Source: Flavobacterium psychrophilum (lineage in GTDB: Bacteria > Bacteroidota > Bacteroidia > Flavobacteriales > Flavobacteriaceae). Taken from it: 51,280 bases of DNA. Shown here piece by piece: positions 9,471 through 18,407 of the stretch. The position numbers and the translations under genes were made by a program. Each line of letters starts with the position of its first letter. Positions within the stretch are counted from its first letter, which is position 1. The DNA is taken from assembly GCA_945869365.1 (NCBI GenBank), contig CAMBOW010000002.1, positions 1 to 51,280 on the forward strand. The letters are read 5' to 3'. The notes under the pieces are model-generated. The model did not search any database, was not told the DNA's origin, and was given only the letters and a program-made list of their open reading frames with translations.

Positions 9471-10784
9471 TTAGAGTTTAAATTCTTCGCCTAAGTAAAA
9501 GTTTATCAAGGCATTGTTGTACATCAATTCATAATTAGATTGAATTAAATCAGCCTGTGCATTGTTGTATTGATTTTTGGTGATGTTTAACTCGTTGGTA
9601 TTTATTTTTCCCAATTCAAATTTGAGAGCGTCGGCCTCGTAACTTTTTTTCGAAAATTCCAATGCAATCGATGCAGTCTCAACTCGTTTACGGGCCGTCT
9701 TTGTGTCATTTATTGCTTTGGTCGCTTCCTGAGTAATTTGATTGCGTACCCGGTCTATTTGTATGCCCGCTTGCTTAAGTCCGCCTTTGGCTTGTTTGAT
9801 TCTTGAAAACGTATTGAGTTGATTGAAAATAGGAATAATTAAATTAAGCCGAAGAAATCCATTTCGGTTTCTGTCAAATTGCAGCTCTTGATCCACGAGC
9901 TCAAGGTTTGAAAAGGAAGATGTTCGATAGGCAAATTCTGCATTTAGTTCAGGATAGCGAAACGAACGTGCCACTGCAAGTGCCGCTTTGGCTCTAGTTT
10001 GACGAAGCAAACTCATGCTTGTCAAAGGGTGAAAATCAATAATTTTTGACGTGATTTCTGCTGCATTATTTTCTGAAAGCACAGCACTATCCAGTTCTAC
10101 AGTAGGCGTCTGAAGCAGCAGTTCTTCTTGAATGGGCAAATTCATGAGTTGTTTTAAACGAACCCAGTTGTCAATTAATTTATTGTTGTTGTTCACTAAC
10201 TCGAGTTCTTCGTTTGCCTTTTGTGTTTTTAATTTAAACACCTCACTTTCAGCAATTACGCCCGATTCATATTTTAGTTGAGCCAACGTCAATTGTTTCT
10301 CGCTTAGTTGAATTTGTTGGGCGTTTATTTTTACTAGTTCGGTTAAATATAGAGTAGTGAGGTAACTTTCGGCTAACGAAATCGTGATTTCTCGGATTTG
10401 CTGTTGGCTGTTCAATTTTGCTATAGCATATTCTTGTTTTTGGATTTTAATTGTATTCCACACATTAAACCCAGAAAATAAATTAAAATTGGCACGAACT
10501 GTACCCCGCAATTCCCGAACGGTATTGTCTATATAAGAATTGGTGCTGAAATCATAGATTTGATTGAACCGTGCACGCTGAAACCCCTCTGCGCGTAACT
10601 CGGGAGCCAACCGGCCATAACTTGCTTTGTATTGGTATTTGAGGACTTCTTCGTTGACATTTGCCGATTGAATTTCTAAGTTTTGCGCCATAGCCAGCGC
10701 CAAACAATCTGAAAAATTCAGTGTTTTTTGCCCAAGAGCAAGTACAGACATCAGAAAACAAATGCACGATAGAAACTGTTTCAT
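9471..10784 (-). CDS. TolC-family outer membrane efflux protein
   Basis: The outer membrane channel of a tripartite exporter. The 437 residues begin with a signal peptide (hydrophobic segment ending near residue 18), followed by the two long alpha-helical repeats of the outer membrane efflux family. Those repeats are rich in Gln, Asn and Lys, and include stretches such as LTLAQLKYESGVIAESE and KFELGKINTNELNITKNQYNNAQADL. The stop of the upstream HlyD gene and this start overlap as TAATG, which indicates translational coupling. The partners are the HlyD-type adaptor and the peptidase-containing ABC transporter upstream. Confidence 0.92.
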   Translation of the reverse strand: MKQFLSCICFLMSVLALGQKTLNFSDCLALAMAQNLEIQSANVNEEVLKYQYKASYGRLAPELRAEGFQRARFNQIYDFSTNSYIDNTVRELRGTVRANFNLFSGFNVWNTIKIQKQEYAIAKLNSQQQIREITISLAESYLTTLYLTELVKINAQQIQLSEKQLTLAQLKYESGVIAESEVFKLKTQKANEELELVNNNNKLIDNWVRLKQLMNLPIQEELLLQTPTVELDSAVLSENNAAEITSKIIDFHPLTSMSLLRQTRAKAALAVARSFRYPELNAEFAYRTSSFSNLELVDQELQFDRNRNGFLRLNLIIPIFNQLNTFSRIKQAKGGLKQAGIQIDRVRNQITQEATKAINDTKTARKRVETASIALEFSKKSYEADALKFELGKINTNELNITKNQYNNAQADLIQSNYELMYNNALINFYLGEEFKL

Positions 10785-12013
10785 TAATTGATGCTTTCGT
10801 CCATTTTGTTAAACAATTTTTTGAAAATAAATTGATAAAGAGGCATACGCTCAATTATTACTTCACCATTCAATCGGTATCCTGCCTTAAGCACAATATT
10901 GGGATTGTATTTGTAAATCGTGGCCAAACAATAAAAAGTTTTATTCACGTCAGAGGGCGATACATAGGTAATTTTCCCTTTAATGGCGCCATAGCGGTAA
11001 TAATTAAACGCATCCAATTTGAGATTTATTTCTTGTCCGTTTTTCACGTAGGCCAAGTCCACTTCGTCCAAGACCACTTTGGCATAAAATTGTTCTTTTT
11101 TGGGCGCAATAATGGTAAGTAATTCGCCTTTGGGTATTATTTCTATGTTTTGCTGGGCATTGTATAGATTTGATACTGTTCCGTCAAATGGGGATACCAC
11201 GATTAATTTATGTAGTTCGTCTTGCACATAGGTGAGGGTATGAATGCCGTCCTTTATTTTGGCTTGCAATTCTTCGATATCTCTTTTATAACCCTCTATG
11301 GTGTTGTCCACCTCAATAATGTTGCGCTTTAAATCGTTTTTGGTCCGATTAAAATTATTGGTTAAATTTTCGTAGTCGAAATTTTTTATCGAGGAGACCG
11401 ACTTCATGTCTACTTGCGTCTTTTTGTCGTCGAGGCTGCGGTTTTTGGTGTCGGTTAATTCATATTTAGAAATGGCCCCTTTGGCATAAAGCAAAGAATC
11501 GGTTTTGAATTTATCGGTCCAAATGGAATTTTGCTGAGAAGCCAAGTTAATTTTATTGGCAAGTAACCGAATGTCTTGCTCGGTTTTTTTGCGGTCGGTA
11601 TTGTAAATCGTAGACTGAATTTGCAGCAATTGACTCAAGGCCTGTTTGCGTTGTTGGGTATTGGCAATGAGCTTTCGGATAATCTCTATTTTTTGTTGCA
11701 TAGAAGCCACATCGGTAGTCAAGACATTAAAATCAGCCGCTGTTTTTTTGTTTTCCAACACAAATAAGGTATCCCCTTTGTGCACTTCTTGGCCCTCTTT
11801 TACAGCAACTTTTATTACCCGTACTTCGTCGGGCGCATTGATTTTAAATTGAGGCGTATCCGAGTAAATGTGTCCATCTTTAAATTTCACCGTGTCATTC
11901 AAGTTCAACACCACGATCATTACAAGCGCAATGCCCACAAAAACGACTAAAAATCGGTTGAGTATTTTAATAAAATTAATGGAACTGGTATTATAGTAAG
12001 AAAAGTTCTCCAT
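10784..12013 (-). CDS. HlyD-family periplasmic adaptor (membrane fusion protein)
   Basis: Links an inner membrane ABC exporter to the TolC channel. From the ATG at 12013 the protein has 409 residues: one membrane segment (about 14-36), a lipoyl/barrel half around VREGQEV-type sequence (VKEGQEVHKGDTLFVLEN), a long coiled coil, and the second barrel half with VVSPFDGTVSNLYN. An in-frame ATG at 12130 would add 39 residues inside the ABC gene; I prefer 12013 because it overlaps that gene by only 23 nt and gives the usual short cytoplasmic tail. The gene ends with a 1-nt overlap to the TolC gene. Confidence 0.9.
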   Translation of the reverse strand: MENFSYYNTSSINFIKILNRFLVVFVGIALVMIVVLNLNDTVKFKDGHIYSDTPQFKINAPDEVRVIKVAVKEGQEVHKGDTLFVLENKKTAADFNVLTTDVASMQQKIEIIRKLIANTQQRKQALSQLLQIQSTIYNTDRKKTEQDIRLLANKINLASQQNSIWTDKFKTDSLLYAKGAISKYELTDTKNRSLDDKKTQVDMKSVSSIKNFDYENLTNNFNRTKNDLKRNIIEVDNTIEGYKRDIEELQAKIKDGIHTLTYVQDELHKLIVVSPFDGTVSNLYNAQQNIEIIPKGELLTIIAPKKEQFYAKVVLDEVDLAYVKNGQEINLKLDAFNYYRYGAIKGKITYVSPSDVNKTFYCLATIYKYNPNIVLKAGYRLNGEVIIERMPLYQFIFKKLFNKMDESIN

Positions 12014-14381
12014 TGGTAATTTTATAGGTGTTGGTGAATTGTATATTGTGAATGGGTTCGTGCGAAATAATGATGTAAATTTTTCCCTGGTCTTCGTTAA
12101 TGAGCGATTCCACTTGGTCTCTGGATTCATTATCCATACCCGAAAGCACTTCGTCTAATATGATGAGTTCGGCTTCTGCAAATATCGCGCGCAGCAAAAG
12201 CATCTTTTTGCGTTGTCCGGTTGATAAATTCTTACCGTTTTCACTGATAATAAACTCTAATCCATCTTCTTTTGCCGCAATAAAATCATAGAAACTGATG
12301 CGTTCGGCCATGTCCAAGATGGTTTCAATGTCAATATCTTTGCCTAATGCAATGTTATTGTATAGGGTGTCATTAAACAAAATGTCTTCGTTGGTAACCA
12401 ATAAAATCTTGTCTTTTACAATTTCTTGGTTGTAGAACTTTTTGTCTTTGCCGTTAATCAAAATGTGACCAGCCGAAGGCTGATAGAGTGTGGTCAAAAT
12501 TTTACTAAAGGTAGATTTGCCCGAGCCATTTTGCCCTTCGATCTTAATTTTATGCCCTTTGGCAATGTGCAAGTTAATGCCTTTCAGCACTAATTCGTGT
12601 GGCAAATACCCGTAGTTAATTTGCTTAAATTCAATTGTGTCGAGTGCAAATTGCGAAATACCACCAGCGCTTACTGGAGATGCTTTCTCGTCAAAATCTA
12701 AAAATCGTTTTAAGATTACTTCATTCTCTTGCAAAGTCATGTTGTCGTCCAAAATTCCTTTGAGCGAGGAAAATATTTTGGATGAAAGCGCAATAAACGT
12801 CACGATTTGTCCCAATGTGATCGACTGCGATTCTATGGCCGATTTGGTCAAGAAAATAATAATGAGCAAGGACGAAAAAATGACAATTAAGGCGACAACA
12901 AATTTGTTGATCAGATCAACATACCCATTGCGCAGCTGAATTTTTAGGTAGTCGTTGATGCTGGCATAAATTTTATTGGAGTGAAATCGCTCTATTTTAA
13001 AGCTTTTTATTACTTGTATGCCTTCAACCTTTTCCATCATTTTAGATACAAAATCGGCCTTTCTGATGTAGCGCATGCGCTCGTTCTGTTTCAAGTAGGG
13101 CGTAATAAACTTAAACCAGATTACAAACAAGACCATCACCACAAGTACAATGTACGTGAGTGTTTTGTCTATTAAAAACAAGATAAACAAGGAGTAAATG
13201 GCTACAATAACATCGACCAAGATGCCGGTAAAAAACTTCATAAAGAAACTCTTAAGCTTCATCGAGTCGCTCACCCGTTCCATTAAATCACCTTTTTTAT
13301 AGGTATGAATATAGGACAAGGACGATTGGTTGATTTTTTCGTCAAAAGAAAAAAGGAAAAAACGATCCAAGGCATTGCCCAAATGAATACTCAAAAAATT
13401 CTTGTAGAGTGAAGTAAAAAGGTCGAATAATTTATAGACCCCAAGCCCAATACTAAACAACACCAAGGTACTCATATTATAGGTGGGCAACACGTTGTCT
13501 ATCAGAATTTGGTTGGTAAACACTGCAATTTGGGCAGTAATTGCCGAGAACAAGGCTGCAAAAATATAGATGTACCACAGTTTTTTGTAACTGCCCAGTT
13601 TTTTGAATAATTCCAAGTACAAACTTTCTTTTTCTTCTTCAGGGTAATTGGTCTCCGCCGATTTGAATTCATTATTTTGAACACATAAAATAACGGGTGC
13701 GGTGTTTTTTATTTTGCCTTTTTCGAGTTGTAAGGACTTAAAATTTGATGGAACAGCCGAAATCTCTTGATTTTTGAGCAAGTCAACCAGGAATGCTTTC
13801 TCGGCTTCTTCGTTTTTAAACCCAAAACCATCCTTCAGGTAGGCGAAGTAGGTAATTTTATTAAACAATTGGGTAAGGCCATTCTCGACTATAGCGGTGT
13901 CGACATCCAAAGAATATTCTGCTAATTCTTGTGCACAAACGGCTCCTATTTGACTTTCAGTTTGCACATAACTCCAATCGTTTTTGGTGTAGTGGGCTTG
14001 ATTTTTTAATTCTTGAAACGACAGAAAAAACTCAGCGCCTTTACTAGGGTCGTGAATGATAAGTTTGTTGCCTTTTCGGCTACTAGCGACAACATAATGC
14101 AGGTTATTTTTTCGTTTTACAGGGATAATAAAAGGAAAATAGCTATCCAAGAGTTGCTCGTTCCCTGTAATTGTGTTGAAATTTAATAGTTGGTAATTGG
14201 CATCAAACCCATGGGCGTCAAAAAAATCTTTTAAATCTGAAATTCTGGATCCTTTTTGCTCTGTGGCAACATGCGTTTCTATGTAGGAGCGGGAAATGTT
14301 TTTTTCAAAAAGGGTGAATACGGTTTTTATAGCGCTAATTCCGCAATCGTTACTTTTAAGTTGAGCGTCTGTTTTTGACAT
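11991..14381 (-). CDS. Peptidase C39-containing ABC exporter
   Basis: An inner membrane ABC transporter of the bacteriocin/peptide exporter type that should cleave leader peptides during export. The 796-residue protein begins with a C39 peptidase domain: Gln7, catalytic Cys13 (NDCGIS), His95 (LHYVV) and Asp111 (HDPSKG). After an unusually long linker (about 130-270) comes a six-helix transmembrane domain (about 270-560), then an ATPase with Walker A QNGSGKST near 615, signature LSTGQRKK near 722 and Walker B LIILDE. All catalytic residues are present, so it looks active. The HlyD and TolC partners follow. No leader-bearing peptide gene was found nearby, so the substrate is unknown. Confidence 0.92.
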   Translation of the reverse strand: MSKTDAQLKSNDCGISAIKTVFTLFEKNISRSYIETHVATEQKGSRISDLKDFFDAHGFDANYQLLNFNTITGNEQLLDSYFPFIIPVKRKNNLHYVVASSRKGNKLIIHDPSKGAEFFLSFQELKNQAHYTKNDWSYVQTESQIGAVCAQELAEYSLDVDTAIVENGLTQLFNKITYFAYLKDGFGFKNEEAEKAFLVDLLKNQEISAVPSNFKSLQLEKGKIKNTAPVILCVQNNEFKSAETNYPEEEKESLYLELFKKLGSYKKLWYIYIFAALFSAITAQIAVFTNQILIDNVLPTYNMSTLVLFSIGLGVYKLFDLFTSLYKNFLSIHLGNALDRFFLFSFDEKINQSSLSYIHTYKKGDLMERVSDSMKLKSFFMKFFTGILVDVIVAIYSLFILFLIDKTLTYIVLVVMVLFVIWFKFITPYLKQNERMRYIRKADFVSKMMEKVEGIQVIKSFKIERFHSNKIYASINDYLKIQLRNGYVDLINKFVVALIVIFSSLLIIIFLTKSAIESQSITLGQIVTFIALSSKIFSSLKGILDDNMTLQENEVILKRFLDFDEKASPVSAGGISQFALDTIEFKQINYGYLPHELVLKGINLHIAKGHKIKIEGQNGSGKSTFSKILTTLYQPSAGHILINGKDKKFYNQEIVKDKILLVTNEDILFNDTLYNNIALGKDIDIETILDMAERISFYDFIAAKEDGLEFIISENGKNLSTGQRKKMLLLRAIFAEAELIILDEVLSGMDNESRDQVESLINEDQGKIYIIISHEPIHNIQFTNTYKITNGELFLL

Positions 14382-14530
14382 CGATGTTGGGTTCTTGTCT
14401 AGTATTAACTAATCGTAAATGTATAGTTAAATTAAAAAATTTCGCACAATAGTAGGGCTAATATTTCAAACGACTCCATTTATTCTATGATAGACTCAAA
14501 AATTCGAAAAACTGCGCGATATTAGCTATA

Positions 14531-14556
14531 AAAATAAAAAAGAGCCCGAAGGCTCT
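14531..14556 (-). terminator. Intrinsic terminator after the pyrE-SRPBCC operon
   Basis: In the minus sense, AGAGCC and GGCTCT pair around a TTCG tetraloop (14541-14556) and are followed by a T-rich run (14540-14531). It lies 22 nt past the SRPBCC stop codon. Confidence 0.85.
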
Positions 14557-14577
14557 ACATTTTTTTGTAGATATAGA

Positions 14578-14970
14578 TTACAACTTGGTCATGTTTTGAG
14601 CCAAGGTTTCTATAAATTTACTAATTGGGCCTTTAATCATCATGGCCATCATCGTATTAAATTCGCCCTCAAACAACAATTGAATCGCCGAACTAGCAGC
14701 AGTCAATTCTTGAATATTTGCAGTTAAAGTAAAGGGCAATTTATCACTGGCAGCACCCAAAACAAGTTGTGAATTAGGATTGGATTCTTTGATTACTAAT
14801 TTAATTTCGGGCATGCCTTGCAACCCAAAAACAAAAGAACTCGGACTCAAGACTTCAAATTTTGCAGTAGACTCGGGCATTAATTTTTCAAAATTAACCA
14901 CATCGTTCAGTTGTGTAAATAAGTACCCAGCTGATTGTGCCACTTGTACGGTAGAGCTTTCTAAATTCAT
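14578..14970 (-). CDS. SRPBCC (START-like) family protein
   Basis: A 130-residue single-domain protein resembling the SRPBCC hydrophobic-ligand-binding fold. It begins ESSTVQVAQSAGYLFTQLNDVVNFEKLMP, ends in a long helix (FIETLAQNMTKL), and has beta strands between. There is no signal peptide. It follows pyrE by 13 nt and shares its terminator, so the two are cotranscribed, an arrangement I associate with Flavobacteria. The ligand and role are unknown. Confidence 0.7.
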   Translation of the reverse strand: MNLESSTVQVAQSAGYLFTQLNDVVNFEKLMPESTAKFEVLSPSSFVFGLQGMPEIKLVIKESNPNSQLVLGAASDKLPFTLTANIQELTAASSAIQLLFEGEFNTMMAMMIKGPISKFIETLAQNMTKL

Positions 14971-14983
14971 ATGAAAAATATGT

Positions 14984-15628
14984 TTAATCTATGTTCCAAG
15001 TGCTTGGGGAAGCACTCCAATCTAGTAATAATTTTTGTTCAGATTCGGTTATGTAATTTTTGGCTACGGCCAAATTTAAGAGATTTTGGTAATTACTTAG
15101 CGTACTCAATTCAATATTAGCCTTCGTAAAATTATCGGTTGAAACATCAAATCCATAGGTAAAAATTGCCACCATTCCTTTCACAACAGCACCAGCTTCT
15201 TTGAGTGCTTCTACAGCCAATAAACTGCTGTTTCCGGTGCTTATCAAATCTTCAACCACCACAACAGTTTGTCCTTTTTGCAAAAAGCCTTCCACTTGGT
15301 TTTGACGGCCGTGTTTTTTGGGTTCGGGACGCACATACACAAATGGCAGTCCCATGCTTTCGGCTACTAATATTCCAATTCCGATTGCTCCAGTAGCCAC
15401 ACCTGCAATTGCATCGGGTTTGCCGTATTTTTTCTCAATATTTTTCACAAATTCATCGCGAATGTAATTGCGAATAGCTGGAAATGAAAGCGTTAATCGG
15501 TTGTCGCAATAAATAGGTGATTTCCAACCCGAAGCCCAAGTAAATGGATTTTTAGGATTCAATTTAATTGCATTTATTTGCAAAAGCAATTCGGCTGTTT
15601 TTTCGGCAGTTTCAGTAGTAAATATCAT
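14984..15628 (-). CDS. pyrE: Orotate phosphoribosyltransferase
   Basis: Makes orotidine monophosphate from orotate and PRPP in pyrimidine synthesis. The 214-residue protein has the PRPP-binding signature VVVVEDLISTGNSSL and the N-terminal FTWASGWKSPIYCDNR that is typical of PyrE. The open frame extends 17 residues further, to 15679, but I choose the ATG at 15628: it gives the usual N-terminus (MIFTTETAEKTAELLLQ) and avoids overlapping the divergent Nudix gene. A TACATTTG box ends 4 nt before this ATG, suggesting a nearly leaderless mRNA. Confidence 0.95.
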   Translation of the reverse strand: MIFTTETAEKTAELLLQINAIKLNPKNPFTWASGWKSPIYCDNRLTLSFPAIRNYIRDEFVKNIEKKYGKPDAIAGVATGAIGIGILVAESMGLPFVYVRPEPKKHGRQNQVEGFLQKGQTVVVVEDLISTGNSSLLAVEALKEAGAVVKGMVAIFTYGFDVSTDNFTKANIELSTLSNYQNLLNLAVAKNYITESEQKLLLDWSASPSTWNID

Positions 15629-15632
15629 CCCG

Positions 15633-15640
15633 CAAATGTA
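15633..15640 (-). promoter_or_regulatory. Putative pyrE -7 box overlapping the Nudix start codon
   Basis: The minus strand reads TACATTTG, an exact TAnnTTTG match, ending 4 nt upstream of the pyrE ATG. It covers the start codon (15636-15638) of the divergent Nudix gene. No convincing -33 TTG is seen. Confidence 0.45.
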
Positions 15641-16223
15641 TAAAGTTTTTGTAAACGATAAGCCACTTTTTTTAACCAATCAGCTCCAAAAGGAAACCGA
15701 TTTTCAGTTTTTTTTATTGGAAAGTATTGACATCGAAAAACTCATTGTGAATATGTTTACCAATAAAATAGCCAAGTGTTATTTGTATCATCCCGATGAA
15801 AAGGTAATTCTCAAAAAATTGAAGGAGAAGATACCGGTGCAAAAAGCGGGCGGAGGCTTAGTATACAATACCAAAGGTGAAGTGCTGTTTATTTTTAGAA
15901 ACGGCAAATGGGATTTGCCCAAAGGCGGAAAAGATAAATTCGAAAAATTAGCTAAAACAGCAATACGAGAAGTAGAAGAAGAAACTGGTGTAAACGAATT
16001 GACTGTAGAAGAAAAACTTTCTAAAACCTATCATGTATTCAAACGCAATGGTCGTTTTAAGTTAAAAGTCACTCAATGGTACCGCATGAATTCTAATTAT
16101 GCGGGTGAATTAATAGGCCAAGTAGAAGAAGGAATCGACCAAGTGGCTTGGTTAAATCCAGACCAAGTAAAGGAAGCCCTCACCAATTCCTACGAAAACA
16201 TCAAGTTGTTATTTGAAGACTAG
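15636..16223 (+). CDS. Nudix hydrolase
   Basis: Hydrolyses a nucleoside diphosphate linked to another group; the substrate cannot be read from sequence. The 195-residue protein has an N-terminal extension of about 65 residues (MYKVFVNDKPLFLTNQ...) before a Nudix domain with a perfect Gx5Ex7REUxEExGU box (GGKDKFE...REVEEETGV, about residues 104-126). The start lies only 7 nt from the divergent pyrE start. It ends 1 nt from the convergent coaD gene, leaving no room for a separate terminator. Confidence 0.9.
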   Translation: MYKVFVNDKPLFLTNQLQKETDFQFFLLESIDIEKLIVNMFTNKIAKCYLYHPDEKVILKKLKEKIPVQKAGGGLVYNTKGEVLFIFRNGKWDLPKGGKDKFEKLAKTAIREVEEETGVNELTVEEKLSKTYHVFKRNGRFKLKVTQWYRMNSNYAGELIGQVEEGIDQVAWLNPDQVKEALTNSYENIKLLFED

Positions 16224-16224
16224 A

Positions 16225-16677
16225 TTATACTCGCACGGTATCCGGCACCATAAACGAATAATCTCCTTGATTGCGCAGTACATCCCGCACTATGCTTGAC
16301 GAAATAAAGGCATGTTCGGGCTTGCTATACAATAAGATAGTTTCTATTTCTTGCAATTTGGCGTTCGCTTCCGCGATTGCTTTTTCAAATTCAAAGTCAG
16401 TCGTATTACGCAGTCCACGTAAAATATATTGTACACCTTCTTTTTTGCATAAATCGACCGTAAGCCCCTCGTAACAAACCACTTTTATTCTGGGCTCTTG
16501 GGCAAATAAGGTGGCTATAAATGCTTCACGTTGGGACAAATTAAACAAGTATTTTTTATCGGCATTTACGCCTATGGCAATGATGACTTCGTCAAACAAT
16601 TCCAAACCACGATAAATAATATCAACATGCCCAAGGGTAATAGGGTCAAAGGATCCGGGAAAAACAGCTTTTTTCAT
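16225..16677 (-). CDS. coaD: Phosphopantetheine adenylyltransferase
   Basis: Catalyses the penultimate step of coenzyme A synthesis, joining AMP to 4'-phosphopantetheine. The 150 residues match the family length. Motifs are the nucleotidyltransferase PGSFDPITLGHVDII near the N-terminus, RGLRNTTDFEFE in the middle, and ISSSIVRDVL near the C-terminus. It follows ddl with a 6-nt gap, so the two are cotranscribed. Confidence 0.97.
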   Translation of the reverse strand: MKKAVFPGSFDPITLGHVDIIYRGLELFDEVIIAIGVNADKKYLFNLSQREAFIATLFAQEPRIKVVCYEGLTVDLCKKEGVQYILRGLRNTTDFEFEKAIAEANAKLQEIETILLYSKPEHAFISSSIVRDVLRNQGDYSFMVPDTVRV

Positions 16678-16683
16678 GGTTGG

Positions 16684-17655
16684 TTAGGCTAAGGCCAAGT
16701 CAATGGCGTTGCTGAATAATTCGGGTAAGGAAATGCCTGCTTCACGGGCTTGTTGTGGAATTAAACTCTCGTTGGTGAGTCCGGGAATGGTGTTCATTTC
16801 TAGCATGTGTGGTTCATCATTTACCAGTATAAATTCACTGCGAGAGAATCCTTTCATTTTTAGTACTTCGTAGGCTTTTTTGGCAATGGCACCCACTTTG
16901 GCAGTCATTTCGGGGCTAATGCGGGCTGGTGTAATTTCTTGCGATTTGCCCAAATATTTGGCCTCGTAGTCAAAGAAATCATTTTCGGATACAATTTCGG
17001 TGATGGGTAATACCGTAATCACTCCTTTGTAATTGATCACGCCCACCGAAACTTCGGTGCCGTCTAGGAAACTTTCGATGATGATTTCGTTGTCTTCTTT
17101 ATAGGCTATTTCAATCGCTTCCGGTAATTCGTGGGCCGCTTTTACTTTAGATATTCCAAAACTCGAACCCGATTTGTTGGGTTTTACAAAACAAGGGAGT
17201 CCAACTTTTTCGATGATTTGCTCGGGTGTAAATGCATCGCCTTTATTGAGGTAATAGGAGGTAGCGGTTTTAATTCCGTAGGGTTTAAGTACCGATAACA
17301 AATCCCGTTTATTAAAAGTCAAGGCCGCTTGGTAATAATCACAAGAGGTTTGTGGAATGCCCAGTAATTCAAAATAGGCTTGCATCAATCCGTCTTCGCC
17401 TGGAGTTCCGTGTATAGCATTGAACACAGCGTCAAACCTAATTGTTTTGCCGTTTACCGTAATCGAAAAATCAGCTCGATCTACTGGTATTTCTTGCTCT
17501 TGGTCATTTACAAAAACCCATTTTTCTTTACTTAAGTGAATACGATAGCCTTTGTATTTGTTGGCATCTAAATTTTGGTAAACCACATTTCCGCTGGTTA
17601 ACGAAATTTTGTACTCGCTAGAATACCCTCCCATAATGATGGCAATATGCTTCAT
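16684..17655 (-). CDS. ddl: D-alanine--D-alanine ligase
   Basis: Makes the D-Ala-D-Ala dipeptide for peptidoglycan. The 323-residue ATP-grasp enzyme has the N-terminal IIMGGYSSEYKISL, the substrate loop NAIHGTPGEDG, the KPNKSGSSFGISKV stretch, and the metal-binding EMNTIPGLTNESLIP near the C-terminus. It is the first gene of a ddl-coaD transcript and diverges from the PASTA protein gene. Confidence 0.97.
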   Translation of the reverse strand: MKHIAIIMGGYSSEYKISLTSGNVVYQNLDANKYKGYRIHLSKEKWVFVNDQEQEIPVDRADFSITVNGKTIRFDAVFNAIHGTPGEDGLMQAYFELLGIPQTSCDYYQAALTFNKRDLLSVLKPYGIKTATSYYLNKGDAFTPEQIIEKVGLPCFVKPNKSGSSFGISKVKAAHELPEAIEIAYKEDNEIIIESFLDGTEVSVGVINYKGVITVLPITEIVSENDFFDYEAKYLGKSQEITPARISPEMTAKVGAIAKKAYEVLKMKGFSRSEFILVNDEPHMLEMNTIPGLTNESLIPQQAREAGISLPELFSNAIDLALA

Positions 17656-17765
17656 TTGTTTTGCTTTTGTATAAGATAATGGCTTCCTAATTTACAGCCT
17701 AATGCTGTTGCAGAAGCCAAACAAAAATATCATTTTTTTTGGAATCGAAAGCCTCTAGTATTTTA

Positions 17766-17773
17766 TATATTTG
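17766..17773 (+). promoter_or_regulatory. Putative -7 box for the PASTA-rluD operon
   Basis: TATATTTG is an exact TAnnTTTG match 19 nt before the PASTA protein start. The nearest TTTG upstream (17738-17741) is 24 nt away, longer than usual, so only the -7 box is reliable. Confidence 0.4.
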
Positions 17774-17792
17774 CGGGAAATATAAACAGACT

Positions 17793-18407
17793 ATGACGGC
17801 TAAAGAGTATCTTAAATCAAAGGTTTTTGGAGTGCAACTTCTGCTAGCTTTAGGCTTAATTTGTGTGATTGGGTATTTTTTTATGCATTGGCTCACCTTT
17901 ACCACCGATCACGGCAACGAAATCACAGTGCCTGATTTGCGCAAAATGTCTGAACAGCAAGTAGAAGATGCGGTTGATGAGTTAAATTTAGAATATGTTT
18001 TGTTGGATAGTGTCGATTACAACAGCCAATTTCCCAAGCATACTGTAGTAGAACAAGATCCATTACCGGGATCTAAAGTTAAGGTGAACCGTAAAATTTA
18101 CATCAAAATTAATTCGTCAGGTTTTACCATGGTGCGCATTCCAAATATTATCGAGAAAACCTATCGTCAGGCTGTTCCTACGCTCAAGTCATTGGGTCTT
18201 GAAGAAGGAACTATTTCCTACAAACCCTACATCGGAAAAGACATGGTGTTGGAAATGCATTGGAATGGCAAAAAATTAAATCCCGGCGATAAAGTATTCA
18301 AATCATCCAAAATTGATTTGGTGTTGGGCGATGGCAATGTAGGCTTTGACGAAACCCAATTGGATACAACGGCGGTTCCAGAACCTATCCCGGCTGATGG
18401 ACAATAA
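17793..18407 (+). CDS. PASTA domain-containing membrane protein
   Basis: The 204-residue protein has a short cytoplasmic N-terminus, one membrane segment (about 13-32), then two PASTA domains (about 43-110 and 113-180) exposed to the periplasm, and a Pro/Asp-rich tail. PASTA domains bind peptidoglycan fragments or beta-lactams in other proteins; no kinase or transpeptidase domain is attached here. The ATG at 17793 is preferred over one 54 nt upstream because it puts a Lys-rich tail directly before the membrane segment. It overlaps the rluD start by 11 nt and lies opposite ddl, consistent with a cell-wall link. Confidence 0.85.
   Translation: MTAKEYLKSKVFGVQLLLALGLICVIGYFFMHWLTFTTDHGNEITVPDLRKMSEQQVEDAVDELNLEYVLLDSVDYNSQFPKHTVVEQDPLPGSKVKVNRKIYIKINSSGFTMVRIPNIIEKTYRQAVPTLKSLGLEEGTISYKPYIGKDMVLEMHWNGKKLNPGDKVFKSSKIDLVLGDGNVGFDETQLDTTAVPEPIPADGQ

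Noticed and set aside
14382..14577. Leader peptide gene for the C39 exporter
   Set aside because: Reading both strands showed only very short frames and no double-Gly leader; the stretch holds a terminator and probable promoter sequence.
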